From: Oscillospiraceae bacterium
Lineage (GTDB): Bacteria; Bacillota; Clostridia; Oscillospirales; Acutalibacteraceae
Assembly (NCBI GenBank): GCA_910574935.1
Contig: CAJTCU010000005.1
Coordinates: 91,581-155,580, forward strand
DNA length: 64,000 nt
Reading direction: 5' to 3'
In this document: positions 7,996 to 16,248 of the stretch, piece by piece
How the letters are laid out: every line of letters starts with the position of its first letter
Position numbering within the stretch: position 1 is the stretch's first letter
Translations under genes and position numbers: made by a program
The notes under the pieces: model-generated
Seen by the model: the letters and a program-made list of their open reading frames with translations, nothing else
What the model was told of the DNA's origin: nothing
The model's database searches: none

Positions 7996-9720
7996 TTAGC
8001 ACATATATCCGCCCAGCATGGGGGCCGAGGCGTTTTTGGTATACAGACCCAGCACGCCGGTCTTGTACCGGGGCTGGGGGGGCTGCCATCGGGTTCTGCG
8101 CTCCGCCAGCCCGGCAGCAATTTCCTCCTCGGTCATCTCCCGCCCCTTCAGGCCGCACAGGCGCAGTACTCGCCGGGAAATGTCCAGCTCGATCAGGTCT
8201 CCCTCTTCCACCAGGGCAATGGGCCCACCCTGGGCCGCCTCGGGGGAGAGGTGACCAATAGCGGGCCCTTTGCTGGCCCCAGAAAAGCGCCCGTCCGTGA
8301 TCAGGGCGATGGACGCGGCCAGTTCCGGGTCCGAGGCGATGGCCTCGGTGGTGTAGAACATTTCTGGCATGCCGCTGCCCCTGGGGCCCTCGTAGCGGAT
8401 GATCACCCCGTCTCCAGGCAGGATCTTTTTGTGAAGAATGGCGGCGATGGCCTCCTCTTCGCTGTCAAAGGGGCGGGCCCGCAGCACGGCCCGGTGCATT
8501 TCTTTGGGCACCGCGCTGTGCTTGACCACCGCGCCCTGGGGGGCCAGGTTGCCTTTTAGCACCGCTACGGCGCCGTTGCTGCCTATGGGCGTGTCGAAGT
8601 CTCGGATAATGTCCGTGCGGCCCAGCCCGCCGGTTAAGGCCGCCACATGGGCCTCGTGCTCCTCAAAATAGCCGCAGCGGTGCAGGTCCTCCAAATTCTC
8701 CCCCAGGGTCTTGCCGGTAACGGTCATCACGTCCAGGTGGAGCATGGATTTGATTTCCTCCATCACCCGGGGCACGCCTCCAGCGTAGCTAAAGTACTCG
8801 GCAGGCCAGCGTCCAGCCGGGCGGATGTCCAGGAGATAGTGGGCCCCCCGGTGTAGCTGGTCAAAGTCCTGGCCAGTCAGCTCTACCCCAAACTCCCGGG
8901 CAATGGCGGGCAGGTGTAAAAGGGTGTTAGTAGAGCCAGAAATGGCCGCGTGGACCATTACCGCGTTTTCAAAGCTTTGGCGGGTTACCATTTTCCGGGG
9001 AGCCAGGCCCTCCTGGGCCAGCCGCGCCGCCCGTTGCCCAGAAGCCCGGGCCAGCTCTTCCAGTTCTCTGCTGCCCGCTGGCAGCAGGGCCGCGCCAGGC
9101 AGGGTGAGACCCAGGGCCTCGGCCATAATCTGCATGGTGCAGGCCGTACCCATAAAGGAACAGGCCCCGCAGCCCGGGCAGGCGTGCCGCTTATAAAAGG
9201 TAAACTGCTCCTCGCTGATCTCTCCCCGCTGGAACATGGCGCTGTACATGCCAATCTGTTCCAGAGTTAGGCGGTCAGGTCCGGCGGGCATTACCCCGCC
9301 AGGAACCAGAATAGAGGGGATATTCACTCTGCCAATGGCCATAAGCTGGGCGGGTACAGATTTGTCGCAGGAGGAGAAAAAGATCCCGGCGTCAAAGGTG
9401 GTGGCCTTAGCGTGGATTTCAATAAGATTTGCAATGGTGTCTCGAGAGGCCATGGAGTAATTAATCCCATCGTGGCCCTGGGCCATGCCATCGCAGATGT
9501 CCGTGGCAAAATATAGTGCGGGGCGGCTGCCGCCCTTTTGAATCTCGGCGGCGGCGGTCTGGGCCATTTCCAGCAGGTGGGCGCTGCCAGGATGGCTTTG
9601 GCCATAGGTGCTTTCCACTAAAACCTGGGGCCGGTCTAGGTCCTCTGGAGACCAGCCCATACCCAGGCGCAGAGGGTCCATTTCGGGGGCGATTTTGCGC
9701 ACTTCTTGACTTTTCAGCAT
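7996..9720 (-). CDS. IlvD/Edd-family dehydratase
   Basis: A 574-residue member of the iron-sulfur dihydroxy-acid / phosphogluconate dehydratase family. The cluster ligands are visible: Cys in TDICDGMAQGHDG (about 76), SCDKSVPAQLMA (about 118) and CPGCGACSFMGTAC (about 181-187). The C-terminal motif TDGRFSGASKGP and the GNLAPQGAVVK loop are also typical. Enzymes of this family dehydrate dihydroxy acids (valine/isoleucine synthesis) or sugar acids. CPGCGACSFMGTA is closer to the sugar-acid subgroup, and no ilv genes are adjacent, so the substrate is open. I chose MLKSQEVRK because the 31 residues upstream are unconserved and overlap a miniature-element remnant. Confidence 0.82.
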   Translation of the reverse strand: MLKSQEVRKIAPEMDPLRLGMGWSPEDLDRPQVLVESTYGQSHPGSAHLLEMAQTAAAEIQKGGSRPALYFATDICDGMAQGHDGINYSMASRDTIANLIEIHAKATTFDAGIFFSSCDKSVPAQLMAIGRVNIPSILVPGGVMPAGPDRLTLEQIGMYSAMFQRGEISEEQFTFYKRHACPGCGACSFMGTACTMQIMAEALGLTLPGAALLPAGSRELEELARASGQRAARLAQEGLAPRKMVTRQSFENAVMVHAAISGSTNTLLHLPAIAREFGVELTGQDFDQLHRGAHYLLDIRPAGRWPAEYFSYAGGVPRVMEEIKSMLHLDVMTVTGKTLGENLEDLHRCGYFEEHEAHVAALTGGLGRTDIIRDFDTPIGSNGAVAVLKGNLAPQGAVVKHSAVPKEMHRAVLRARPFDSEEEAIAAILHKKILPGDGVIIRYEGPRGSGMPEMFYTTEAIASDPELAASIALITDGRFSGASKGPAIGHLSPEAAQGGPIALVEEGDLIELDISRRVLRLCGLKGREMTEEEIAAGLAERRTRWQPPQPRYKTGVLGLYTKNASAPMLGGYMC

Positions 9721-9766
9721 GGAGAAAGAACCCTTTCTATAAGATAATCTGGTCTTTCCCTTACTA

Positions 9767-9821
9767 GGCCGTGTTTGAAAATAGAGGAAAAGACGGCGCT
9801 TTTGATGCTTCATACAGGGCC
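9767..9821. repeat. 55-bp remnant of the TA-flanked miniature element family
   Basis: Flanked by TA on both sides. It begins GGCCGTGTTTGAAAATAGAG, matching the reverse complement of the right end of the full copy at 30652-30814. It then jumps to AAAAGACGGCGCTTTTGATG, matching that element's other end, and finishes CAGGGCC. It looks like an internally deleted copy in opposite orientation. The rest of 9721-10058 holds only the aroD promoter region. Confidence 0.5.
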
Positions 9822-9985
9822 TAAGCCCAGCGGACGCAGAAAAAGACGCAAAGCGCTGCGGGGTCAGGCAGAGCTCCTAGCGAATTTTTTAGGGGCAGGG
9901 CCCTGATTACGGCATGCTTCCACTGGGCAAGGGGAACACCTTTATATTATATATGAATTTATTCTTACTGGCAATAGGGATTCAA

Positions 9986-10027
9986 TTGACTTTTTACGTT
10001 CCGGCAATTATACTATGTGGTATAGTA
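9986..10027 (+). promoter_or_regulatory. aroD promoter with overlapping dyad
   Basis: TTGACT (9986-9991), 17 bases, TATACT (10009-10014). An inverted repeat TACTAT-GTGGT-ATAGTA (10011-10027) overlaps the -10 box and the expected transcription start, a suitable operator position. No regulator is assigned. Confidence 0.55.
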
Positions 10028-10058
10028 AGCGTAAAAGATCAACAAGGAGATGCCTTTT

Positions 10059-10790
10059 ATGATAACCATAGAGATAGCCGGGCTAAGCTTTGGCCAAGGC
10101 CCGCCCCAAATATGCCTGCCTCTTACCGCCCAGGACTTGCCCAGCCTGTTAGCCCAGATGACCACCGCCCAGGACTTGCCCGCAGGCTTGTACGAGTGGC
10201 GGGCGGATCTGTTTAGGGGGCCTCTTACGGTGGCGCTGGAGGAGCTCTGTCAAAAAGCGGATAAGCCGCTGCTCTGCACCCTGCGCACCCGGGGCCAGGG
10301 GGGCCAGGGGACGGCCTCTCCAGAAGAATATGAAGAGATTCTGCTGGAAATGATGGAGACGGGGGGCTTCTCTCTGCTGGATGTGGAGCTGGCCCAGGGG
10401 CAGGACAGGGCTTTACGGCTGATACGGGCAGCGCACCGTTGGGGCCTGGGGGTAATCTGTTCCCACCATGACTTTCAAAAGACGCCCACCCAGGGCCGCA
10501 TGGTGGCCATTTTAGAGCAAATGAAAGCTTTGGGGGCCGACCTGCCCAAGCTGGCGGTCATGCCCAACAGCCCCCGGGACGTGCTGCGGCTGATGGATGC
10601 CACTCTGCTGGCCTATGAGCGGCTGGGGCCAGTGGTGACCATGAGCATGGGGCCTTTGGGTCAGCTTAGCCGGGTGGCGGGGGGGCTTATTGGCAGCTGC
10701 ATGACCTTTGGCGCGGGGACAGAGGCCTCGGCGCCAGGGCAGCTGCCGGCTGAAAAGCTTTGTGAGATATTACAGGCACTTGACCAATGA
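10059..10790 (+). CDS. aroD: Type I 3-dehydroquinate dehydratase
   Basis: A 243-residue type I dehydroquinase of the shikimate pathway, making 3-dehydroshikimate through a Schiff base. The catalytic His lies in ICSHHDF and the Schiff-base Lys in LPKLAVMP; YEWRADLF and the C-terminal SMGPLGQLSRVAGG and GSCMTFG motifs fit. An upstream in-frame ATG (10050) overlaps the AAGGAGA Shine-Dalgarno itself, so translation should begin at the next ATG, 8 bases past it. It stands alone among shikimate genes here. The AAA+ gene follows 16 bases later, suggesting cotranscription. Confidence 0.92.
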   Translation: MITIEIAGLSFGQGPPQICLPLTAQDLPSLLAQMTTAQDLPAGLYEWRADLFRGPLTVALEELCQKADKPLLCTLRTRGQGGQGTASPEEYEEILLEMMETGGFSLLDVELAQGQDRALRLIRAAHRWGLGVICSHHDFQKTPTQGRMVAILEQMKALGADLPKLAVMPNSPRDVLRLMDATLLAYERLGPVVTMSMGPLGQLSRVAGGLIGSCMTFGAGTEASAPGQLPAEKLCEILQALDQ

Positions 10791-10806
10791 GAAAGAGGGC
10801 GCACTG

Positions 10807-12933
10807 ATGAAAAATGATATAGATTCTATTTTAGACTCCATGTTTCGGGATGGCCGGATGAATTTCCGCTCAAGCGGGGCGGGCAAGCCCCCAAAGGCCG
10901 CCAAAGTGGCCCAGCCGGAGCCAGAGGACTATTTGCAGGAGAGCCTGCGGCGGATGCGGCGGGAGAGCCAGGAATTGGACGCGGCCATAGGCCGAAGCGC
11001 CCAGGCCGGAAAAATGATACAAGAGGCGGAACAGGCCCAGCAGGGGCTTAGCGAGTCCTTGCAGGAAAGCATTGAGCGCATGACCCGGGAGGCCCAGGCG
11101 GACATGGAGGACCTGCGCCAGCACCTGGAAATGGATGGGGTGAAGGAGGAGCGGGCCGACAACGGCGGCGGGGCTCTTGACCTGGAAAAGGCTTTTCAGA
11201 ATGCCCGGGAGGAAGCCCTGGCCCAGGTCTTTGGCCAGGAGGAGTTTGTAGAGAGCCTTACCCTGGCCTTTAAGCGGCCCTTTGTGGCAGGCAGCGCCGG
11301 GGACATCCCCCTGTGCCGGGCGGCGCTGCTGGGCAGGCCGGGAACTGGGCGGCACAGTGGGGTGAAAGCCCTTACAGCCTCCTTGGGGCGGCAGGGGGTG
11401 CTGAAAAGCCCAAAGACCGCGTCCCTAGATTTGGGCGCATACGCCGCGCCAGGCTCGGAAAAACTATTTGTACAGGACCTGTACGCGGCCTTAAAGGGCG
11501 GAGCCTCCGCGCTGTTCTTTGAAAACTATGGCCAGTGCCACCCCTCGGTGCTGCCTATGGCGGCAGCTCTGTTCACCACGGGCAGCGTGCCCCTGCCTGG
11601 CCGCTATGCCGAGCAAAAAGGCCTTTTGGTGGATGTGGGCAGTGCCCTGGCCCCAGGGGCGGTGTCCAAGCTTTCGGCAGGGGGCAAGTACCTGTTCCTG
11701 CTGGCTGGGCCAGAGCTCTCCCGGCTCACCGGGGCCTTTGGCGGGGCGTTCATAGCCGCTTTGGACGATGTGCTGTTTACCAGGGCCTTTACCCAGGAAA
11801 GCCTTGAACAGATTGCCCAGGCCAGCCTGGGCGCTCTGAGCCAGCGGGCGGAAAAGCAGCTGGGCTTTCTCCTGCGGTTTGGCACAGAGGAGGTAAAAGC
11901 CTTGTCGGCAAAATATACCAAGGAGCAGGGCGCGGCCGCGATAGAGGCCGGGGCCCAGGCCCTGTATAAAGCCATGAGTGAGGAAAAGCTGCGCAAATCT
12001 CTGCGCCCGCCGGTGCAGGCTTTCTTAAAGGCCCAAGAAGGCGGGCTGGCCGTGGAGTACAGCACAGGGGAGAGCGTTTCAGGTAGGATTGTGCCCCAAG
12101 AACCCGGCCGGGCTGCCAGCCAAGCCGAGCTGGCCGAGGTAAAGGCCCAGCTGGAGGATATTGTGGGCCTGCAAAAGGTAAAGGATTACATTCTCTCCCT
12201 GGAGGATACCTTCCAGATGCAGCAGCTGCGCCGCCGGCGTGGCCTAAAGGCCGAGCCGCCCTCAATGCACATGATTTTCACCGGCAACCCCGGTACGGGC
12301 AAGACCACTGTGGCCCGCGTTGCGGCCCGGTATCTCAAAGCTATGGGAGCCCTTAGCGGGGGCCAGCTGGTAGAGGTGACCCGGGCGGACCTGGTAGGCC
12401 AGTACGTGGGACACACCGCGCCCCTGACCCAAAAGGCGATTCAGTCGGCCATGGGGGGCGTGCTGTTTATTGACGAGGCCTACGCCCTGTACCGGGGCCG
12501 GGACGACAGTTTTGGTCTAGAAGCCATTGACGCCCTGGTAAAGGGCATGGAGGACCACCGGGACCGGCTGGTGGTGATTTTGGCAGGGTATTCCCGGGAG
12601 ATGGAGGAATTTCTTTCAGCCAATTCGGGCTTGCGCTCCCGGTTTCCCAACCTTATCGAATTCCCAGACTACACAGCGGAAGAGCTGGTGGAGATTACCG
12701 AGAGCATTGTAGAAGGGAAGGGCTACCGGCTGGACCCGGCCTGCCGGATGCCGCTTCTGAACTATTACCGGGAAAAGCAGCTGACCGGCGATTCCCGGGT
12801 AAACGGCAATGGCCGCATGGCCCGGAACAAGGTGGAGGCCGCGGTGATTGCCTGTTCCCGGCGAAATATGCGGGCCGAAGAGGCAGAGCGGGACCTAGAG
12901 CTGCTGCTGCCCGAGGACTTTGAGGTAGAATAA
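10807..12933 (+). CDS. Tandem AAA+ protein, CbbX/SpoVK-like
   Basis: A 708-residue protein. Residues 1-120 are charged and helical (Gln/Glu/Arg-rich, probably coiled coil). Residues about 140-400 look like a degenerate AAA module in which the P-loop reads GRPGTGRHS, with Arg-His replacing the Lys-Ser/Thr of Walker A. Residues about 455-705 form an intact CbxX/CfqX-type AAA+ domain: Walker A GNPGTGKTT (492-500), Walker B GVLFIDEA (about 551-558), pore-region LVGQYVGHT and an Arg-finger-like GLRSRFPN. The family remodels proteins or complexes with ATP; the target here is unknown. It follows aroD closely in the same direction. CbbX/SpoVK similarity is family-level only. Confidence 0.85.
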   Translation: MKNDIDSILDSMFRDGRMNFRSSGAGKPPKAAKVAQPEPEDYLQESLRRMRRESQELDAAIGRSAQAGKMIQEAEQAQQGLSESLQESIERMTREAQADMEDLRQHLEMDGVKEERADNGGGALDLEKAFQNAREEALAQVFGQEEFVESLTLAFKRPFVAGSAGDIPLCRAALLGRPGTGRHSGVKALTASLGRQGVLKSPKTASLDLGAYAAPGSEKLFVQDLYAALKGGASALFFENYGQCHPSVLPMAAALFTTGSVPLPGRYAEQKGLLVDVGSALAPGAVSKLSAGGKYLFLLAGPELSRLTGAFGGAFIAALDDVLFTRAFTQESLEQIAQASLGALSQRAEKQLGFLLRFGTEEVKALSAKYTKEQGAAAIEAGAQALYKAMSEEKLRKSLRPPVQAFLKAQEGGLAVEYSTGESVSGRIVPQEPGRAASQAELAEVKAQLEDIVGLQKVKDYILSLEDTFQMQQLRRRRGLKAEPPSMHMIFTGNPGTGKTTVARVAARYLKAMGALSGGQLVEVTRADLVGQYVGHTAPLTQKAIQSAMGGVLFIDEAYALYRGRDDSFGLEAIDALVKGMEDHRDRLVVILAGYSREMEEFLSANSGLRSRFPNLIEFPDYTAEELVEITESIVEGKGYRLDPACRMPLLNYYREKQLTGDSRVNGNGRMARNKVEAAVIACSRRNMRAEEAERDLELLLPEDFEVE

Positions 12934-13004
12934 CTAGGGCTGTGGGAGCCCGCCCTATACAGTTAACGTGTGTTCTTTCTAGTCTATAAAAACGGAGTGT
13001 ATCT

Positions 13005-13997
13005 ATGAAACCCTTTTTCTCAATCGTCCTATCTTTTATGCTGATTCTGTCCCTCTGCGCCTGTTCGGCTCCGGCTTTTTCCGCGCCAGAAAGCAGTGGG
13101 GCGGCGCCCTTTCAGCCGGACGAAAGTTCCTCTGGATCCCCTGCCGCTGAAACCGTTACTCTGACGGACAGCGGTGGAGAGAGTGTCCAGGTTCCCGAAA
13201 ATCCCCGGGTAGTCAGCCTATACGGTTCCTACAGCGAGGCCTGGCTGCTGGCTGGGGGCAGTCTGGCGGGGGTTACCCAGGATGCTGTGGACGAACGGGG
13301 TCTGGACGTGGGCGGAGCACAGGTAGTGGGCACAGTAAAAGAGCCCAGTGCGGAGGCCATCATTGCGCTGGAACCGGACCTGGTAATTTTGTCCTCGGAT
13401 ATTGCCGCCCAACAGGACATGCTGGACGTGTTGGAAAACGCGGGGCTCGCCTGCCTTAGCTATCGTATGGATACCTTTGGGGACTACGCGTCTATGATGG
13501 AGCAGTTTTGCAGGGCCACCGGCCATCCGGAACTGCTGGAAGAAACCGTGGAGGTACCCAGAAGGCAGATTCAGCTGGCAAAAGAAAAGGCGCCCACAGA
13601 TGGTGCAGGCCCCCGCGTGCTGCTGATGCGGGCTTTTTCCACGGGCATTAAGGCCAAGACTGACGACGAACTGGCCGGGGCCATTCTTCAGGACTTGGGC
13701 TGTGAGAACATTGCCGACGGCAGCCCAATGATGCTGGAGGACCTGAGCCTGGAAGAGGTCATTGCCGCCAACCCGGACTTTATCTTTGTCACCACCATGG
13801 GGAACGAGGAAAAGGCCCTTGGCTACCTGCAAAGCGCCATAGAGCAAAATCCCGCCTGGTCCGGCCTAACGGCGGTAAAAGAGGGGCGCTATGTGGTGCT
13901 GCCCAAGGACCTGTTCCACTATAAACCCAACCACCGCTGGGGGGAGAGCTATGAGTATTTGGGCAAGATCCTCTATCCAGAAGCTGGCTGGGACTAA
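13005..13997 (+). CDS. ABC transporter substrate-binding lipoprotein, BtuF/FepB type
   Basis: A 330-residue lipoprotein with an N-terminal signal and lipobox ending LCAC, followed by a Ser/Pro-rich linker. The rest is a class III (helical-backbone) periplasmic-binding fold: VPENPRVVSLYGSYSE, EAIIALEPDLVIL, and the C-terminal WSGLTAVKEGRYVVLP. Such proteins bind siderophore-iron, heme or cobamides on the outer membrane face and deliver them to the permease encoded next. The ligand cannot be told from sequence. It is the first gene of a three-gene importer, with coding overlap to the next. Confidence 0.88.
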   Translation: MKPFFSIVLSFMLILSLCACSAPAFSAPESSGAAPFQPDESSSGSPAAETVTLTDSGGESVQVPENPRVVSLYGSYSEAWLLAGGSLAGVTQDAVDERGLDVGGAQVVGTVKEPSAEAIIALEPDLVILSSDIAAQQDMLDVLENAGLACLSYRMDTFGDYASMMEQFCRATGHPELLEETVEVPRRQIQLAKEKAPTDGAGPRVLLMRAFSTGIKAKTDDELAGAILQDLGCENIADGSPMMLEDLSLEEVIAANPDFIFVTTMGNEEKALGYLQSAIEQNPAWSGLTAVKEGRYVVLPKDLFHYKPNHRWGESYEYLGKILYPEAGWD

Positions 13998-14991
13998 GCT
14001 GCCTGCCAGGGCCAAGCTGGCCCTGCTGCTGGGCCTGGCTCTGGGGGCAGCGCTGCTAGGCCTGGGGGCCGGAGCCCAGCAGATTGACTTATGGACTGCC
14101 TTAAAGGAGCTGGCCACCCAGGGAGCGGAGTCTGCGGGCAGCCGTATTTTGTTATATGTGCGCCTGCCCCGGGTGTGCGCAGCGCTACTCTCGGGGGCGG
14201 CCCTGGCGGTAAGCGGTATGCTAATTCAAGCGGTGCTGGGCAATCCATTGGCCTCACCCAATGTGATTGGGGTCAATGCGGGCGCGGGGTTTTTCACCTT
14301 TTTGGCCTTGGCGGTGCTGCCCGGAGTACCTGGCGCGGCGGCGGGCGGAGCTTTTTTTGGGGCGCTGCTGGCAACCCTGGTGGTGTACGCTGTGGCGGCC
14401 GGGGCCGGAGCGGGCAGGCTGACCATTATCCTGGCGGGGGTGGCGGTGAGCAGTATTTTCACCGCCGGGCTCAACGCGGTAAAAACTTTTTTTCCAGATA
14501 CGGTCTATAACGGCAGTACCTTCCTCATCGGCGGTTTTGGGGGGGTGTCGTTGCAGAACCTGTCTCCAGCCTGGGCCATGATTTTAGGAGGACTCTTGCT
14601 GGCCGAGCTGCTCTCGGGGCAGGTAGACGTGCTATGCCTGGGGGAAGAAACCGCCCGCAGCCTGGGGCTAAACGTAGCCCTTATCCGTTTTTTGCTAATC
14701 GTTACGGCATGTGTGCTGGCGGGCAGCGCGGTAAGTTTTTCGGGGCTATTAAGCTTTGTAGGCCTGCTGGCGCCCCACATGGTGCGGCGGCTTTTGGGAG
14801 AGGCGGCCACTGGCCACCGGGCGCTTCTTCCGGCAGCGGCGCTGCTGGGGGCTGGGTTTGTGGCCCTGTGCGATCTGCTAAGCCGGGTTCTTTTCGCGCC
14901 CTTTGAAATTCCTGTGGGGATTTTACTTAGCTTAGTAGGCGGCCCCTTTTTCCTGTTTCTCATTTTACGGCAGAGGGGGCGGGGCAGGTGA
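13951..14991 (+). CDS. FecCD/BtuC-family ABC importer permease
   Basis: A 346-residue multi-pass membrane protein with the FecCD signature: LPRVCAALLSGAALAVSGM, then QAVLGNPLASPNVIGVNAG, and the C-terminal SFVGLLAPHMVRRLLG. About nine to ten hydrophobic segments are visible. The ATG at 13951 sits 47 bases inside the upstream binding-protein gene behind GGGGGGAGAG. A longer in-frame start at 13891 has no ribosome site. It forms the translocation channel for the importer. Confidence 0.87.
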   Translation: MSIWARSSIQKLAGTKLPARAKLALLLGLALGAALLGLGAGAQQIDLWTALKELATQGAESAGSRILLYVRLPRVCAALLSGAALAVSGMLIQAVLGNPLASPNVIGVNAGAGFFTFLALAVLPGVPGAAAGGAFFGALLATLVVYAVAAGAGAGRLTIILAGVAVSSIFTAGLNAVKTFFPDTVYNGSTFLIGGFGGVSLQNLSPAWAMILGGLLLAELLSGQVDVLCLGEETARSLGLNVALIRFLLIVTACVLAGSAVSFSGLLSFVGLLAPHMVRRLLGEAATGHRALLPAAALLGAGFVALCDLLSRVLFAPFEIPVGILLSLVGGPFFLFLILRQRGRGR

Positions 14992-15761
14992 TCCAGTTCC
15001 ATCAGATCAGCGTGGGCTATGGATCTAGGGCAGTGGTAAAACAGGTCAGTTTTATCGCGCCCAGGGGCCAGATAACCTCCCTAATTGGCCCGAATGGTTG
15101 TGGAAAGACCACCCTGTTGAAAACCGCCTGCAACCTGCTAAGGCCCAGCGGGGGGCAAGTTTTGTTTATGGAGCGCCCCGTCAGCCAGCTGTCCCGTCGG
15201 GAGCTGGCACAGCTGGCAGCCCTGCTGCCCCAGACCCGGGAGATCCCAGCCATTACTGTGGAGCGGCTGGTGGCGCATGGCCGCTATCCACACCTAAGCT
15301 TTGGGCGGCAGCTTACCGCCCTGGACCGGGAGAAAATTGCCGGGGCCATGGAATGGACGGGAGTACAAGACCTGGCTCACCGAGAGCTGCAAACTCTTTC
15401 CGGCGGTGAGCGCCAGCGGGCCTATATTGCCCTGGCCCTGGCCCAGGACAGCGAAATCTTGCTGCTAGATGAACCCACCACCTACCTGGACATTGACCAA
15501 AAATACCAGGTGATGGACCTGGTAGTCCGGCTGCGGGACCGGGGAAAGACCGTGCTGATGGTCTTGCATGACCTGCCCTTGGCTTTTGCCTATAGCGACT
15601 ATATCGCGGTGCTGGGAGAAGGAGAGCTGAAAGCCTTTGGCCCGGCGGAAGAGGTGTTTCAGGCCGGCGCGGCCCAAGCGGTCTTTCATGTCCAAGGAAA
15701 AAAGCTCCCGGTGGATGGCCGGGAGTACTATCTCTTTTACAATCAACGCGGGGAAGATTGA
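14988..15761 (+). CDS. ABC importer ATP-binding protein, FecE/BtuD type
   Basis: A 257-residue ATPase with Walker A GPNGCGKTT, signature LSGGERQRAYIALALAQ, Walker B ILLLDEPTTYLDI and the switch His in VLHDL. It starts at a GTG that overlaps the permease stop (GTGA), so the two are translationally coupled. With the two upstream genes it completes an importer for an iron chelate or corrinoid. Its stop codon's final A is also the first base of the target duplication of an adjacent miniature element, so the element inserted right at the gene's end. Confidence 0.92.
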   Translation: MIQFHQISVGYGSRAVVKQVSFIAPRGQITSLIGPNGCGKTTLLKTACNLLRPSGGQVLFMERPVSQLSRRELAQLAALLPQTREIPAITVERLVAHGRYPHLSFGRQLTALDREKIAGAMEWTGVQDLAHRELQTLSGGERQRAYIALALAQDSEILLLDEPTTYLDIDQKYQVMDLVVRLRDRGKTVLMVLHDLPLAFAYSDYIAVLGEGELKAFGPAEEVFQAGAAQAVFHVQGKKLPVDGREYYLFYNQRGED

Positions 15762-15764
15762 TAA

Positions 15765-15923
15765 GGCAATACCGCACAATTCTAAGCACCATATTGCGCA
15801 GTCAGATTTTTCTTCAGAGGGTACAGATTGAGCGCCGTCCATCTCACCATTGACCAGCGAAAGCTGTGCGCTATCACGGAAAATGTGCAAGCGAGACGGT
15901 GCTTAGAATTGTGCGGTGTTGCC
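15765..15923. mobile_element. 159-bp miniature inverted-repeat element, ATAA target duplication
   Basis: Terminal inverted repeats of 26 bp (15765-15790 and 15898-15923), starting GGCAATACCGCACAATTCTA on the left, match at 25 of 26 positions. The element is flanked on both sides by ATAA (15761-15764 and 15924-15927). The 107-base interior encodes nothing recognisable. It is therefore a non-autonomous element that needs a transposase from elsewhere in the genome. Confidence 0.8.
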
Positions 15924-15946
15924 ATAAACCTTTTGTGCCTTGATTA

Positions 15947-16108
15947 GCCCCTGTTTGAAACATCGAAAACGCCATCTTATTGCCCAGAAGCGCCTCTTTC
16001 CGCGTCAAAAATCCTGGTGAATCGGGGAAGATTGCCTTGCGTGTTTTTTCTTGCAATGGACCCCTTCTGGACAAAAGTCCCTCATTTCCTCTGTTTTCAA
16101 ACAAGTCC
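15947..16108. mobile_element. TA-flanked miniature element, copy 1 (162 bp)
   Basis: Ends GCCCCTGTTTGAAAC and (reverse) GGACTTGTTTGAAAAC, flanked by TA at 15945-15946 and 16109-16110. The interior shares GAAAACGCC, CCGCGTCAAAAATCCT and CATTTCCTCTGTTTTC with the copies at 30652 and 57043. It is non-coding and lies 23 bases from the ATAA-flanked element. The remainder of the 15762-16248 gap shows nothing else. Confidence 0.75.
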
Positions 16109-16248
16109 TAAATATACCTTTTTTCGGAGGGAACACAGGCAACAGATTTGGGAAAAGCTTGCAAGCGGGGCCGCTTGCAAACTTCTAGTATGGTATCGAT
16201 TAATGGAGGCGGGGATAGGGAGCCTAGAAGATTGCTGTAAAGCGGCCG

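Noticed and set aside
15762-16248. Decayed transposase gene next to the miniature elements
   Set aside because: Neither strand encodes DDE-type motifs or more than short unrelated peptides; both elements are simply non-autonomous.
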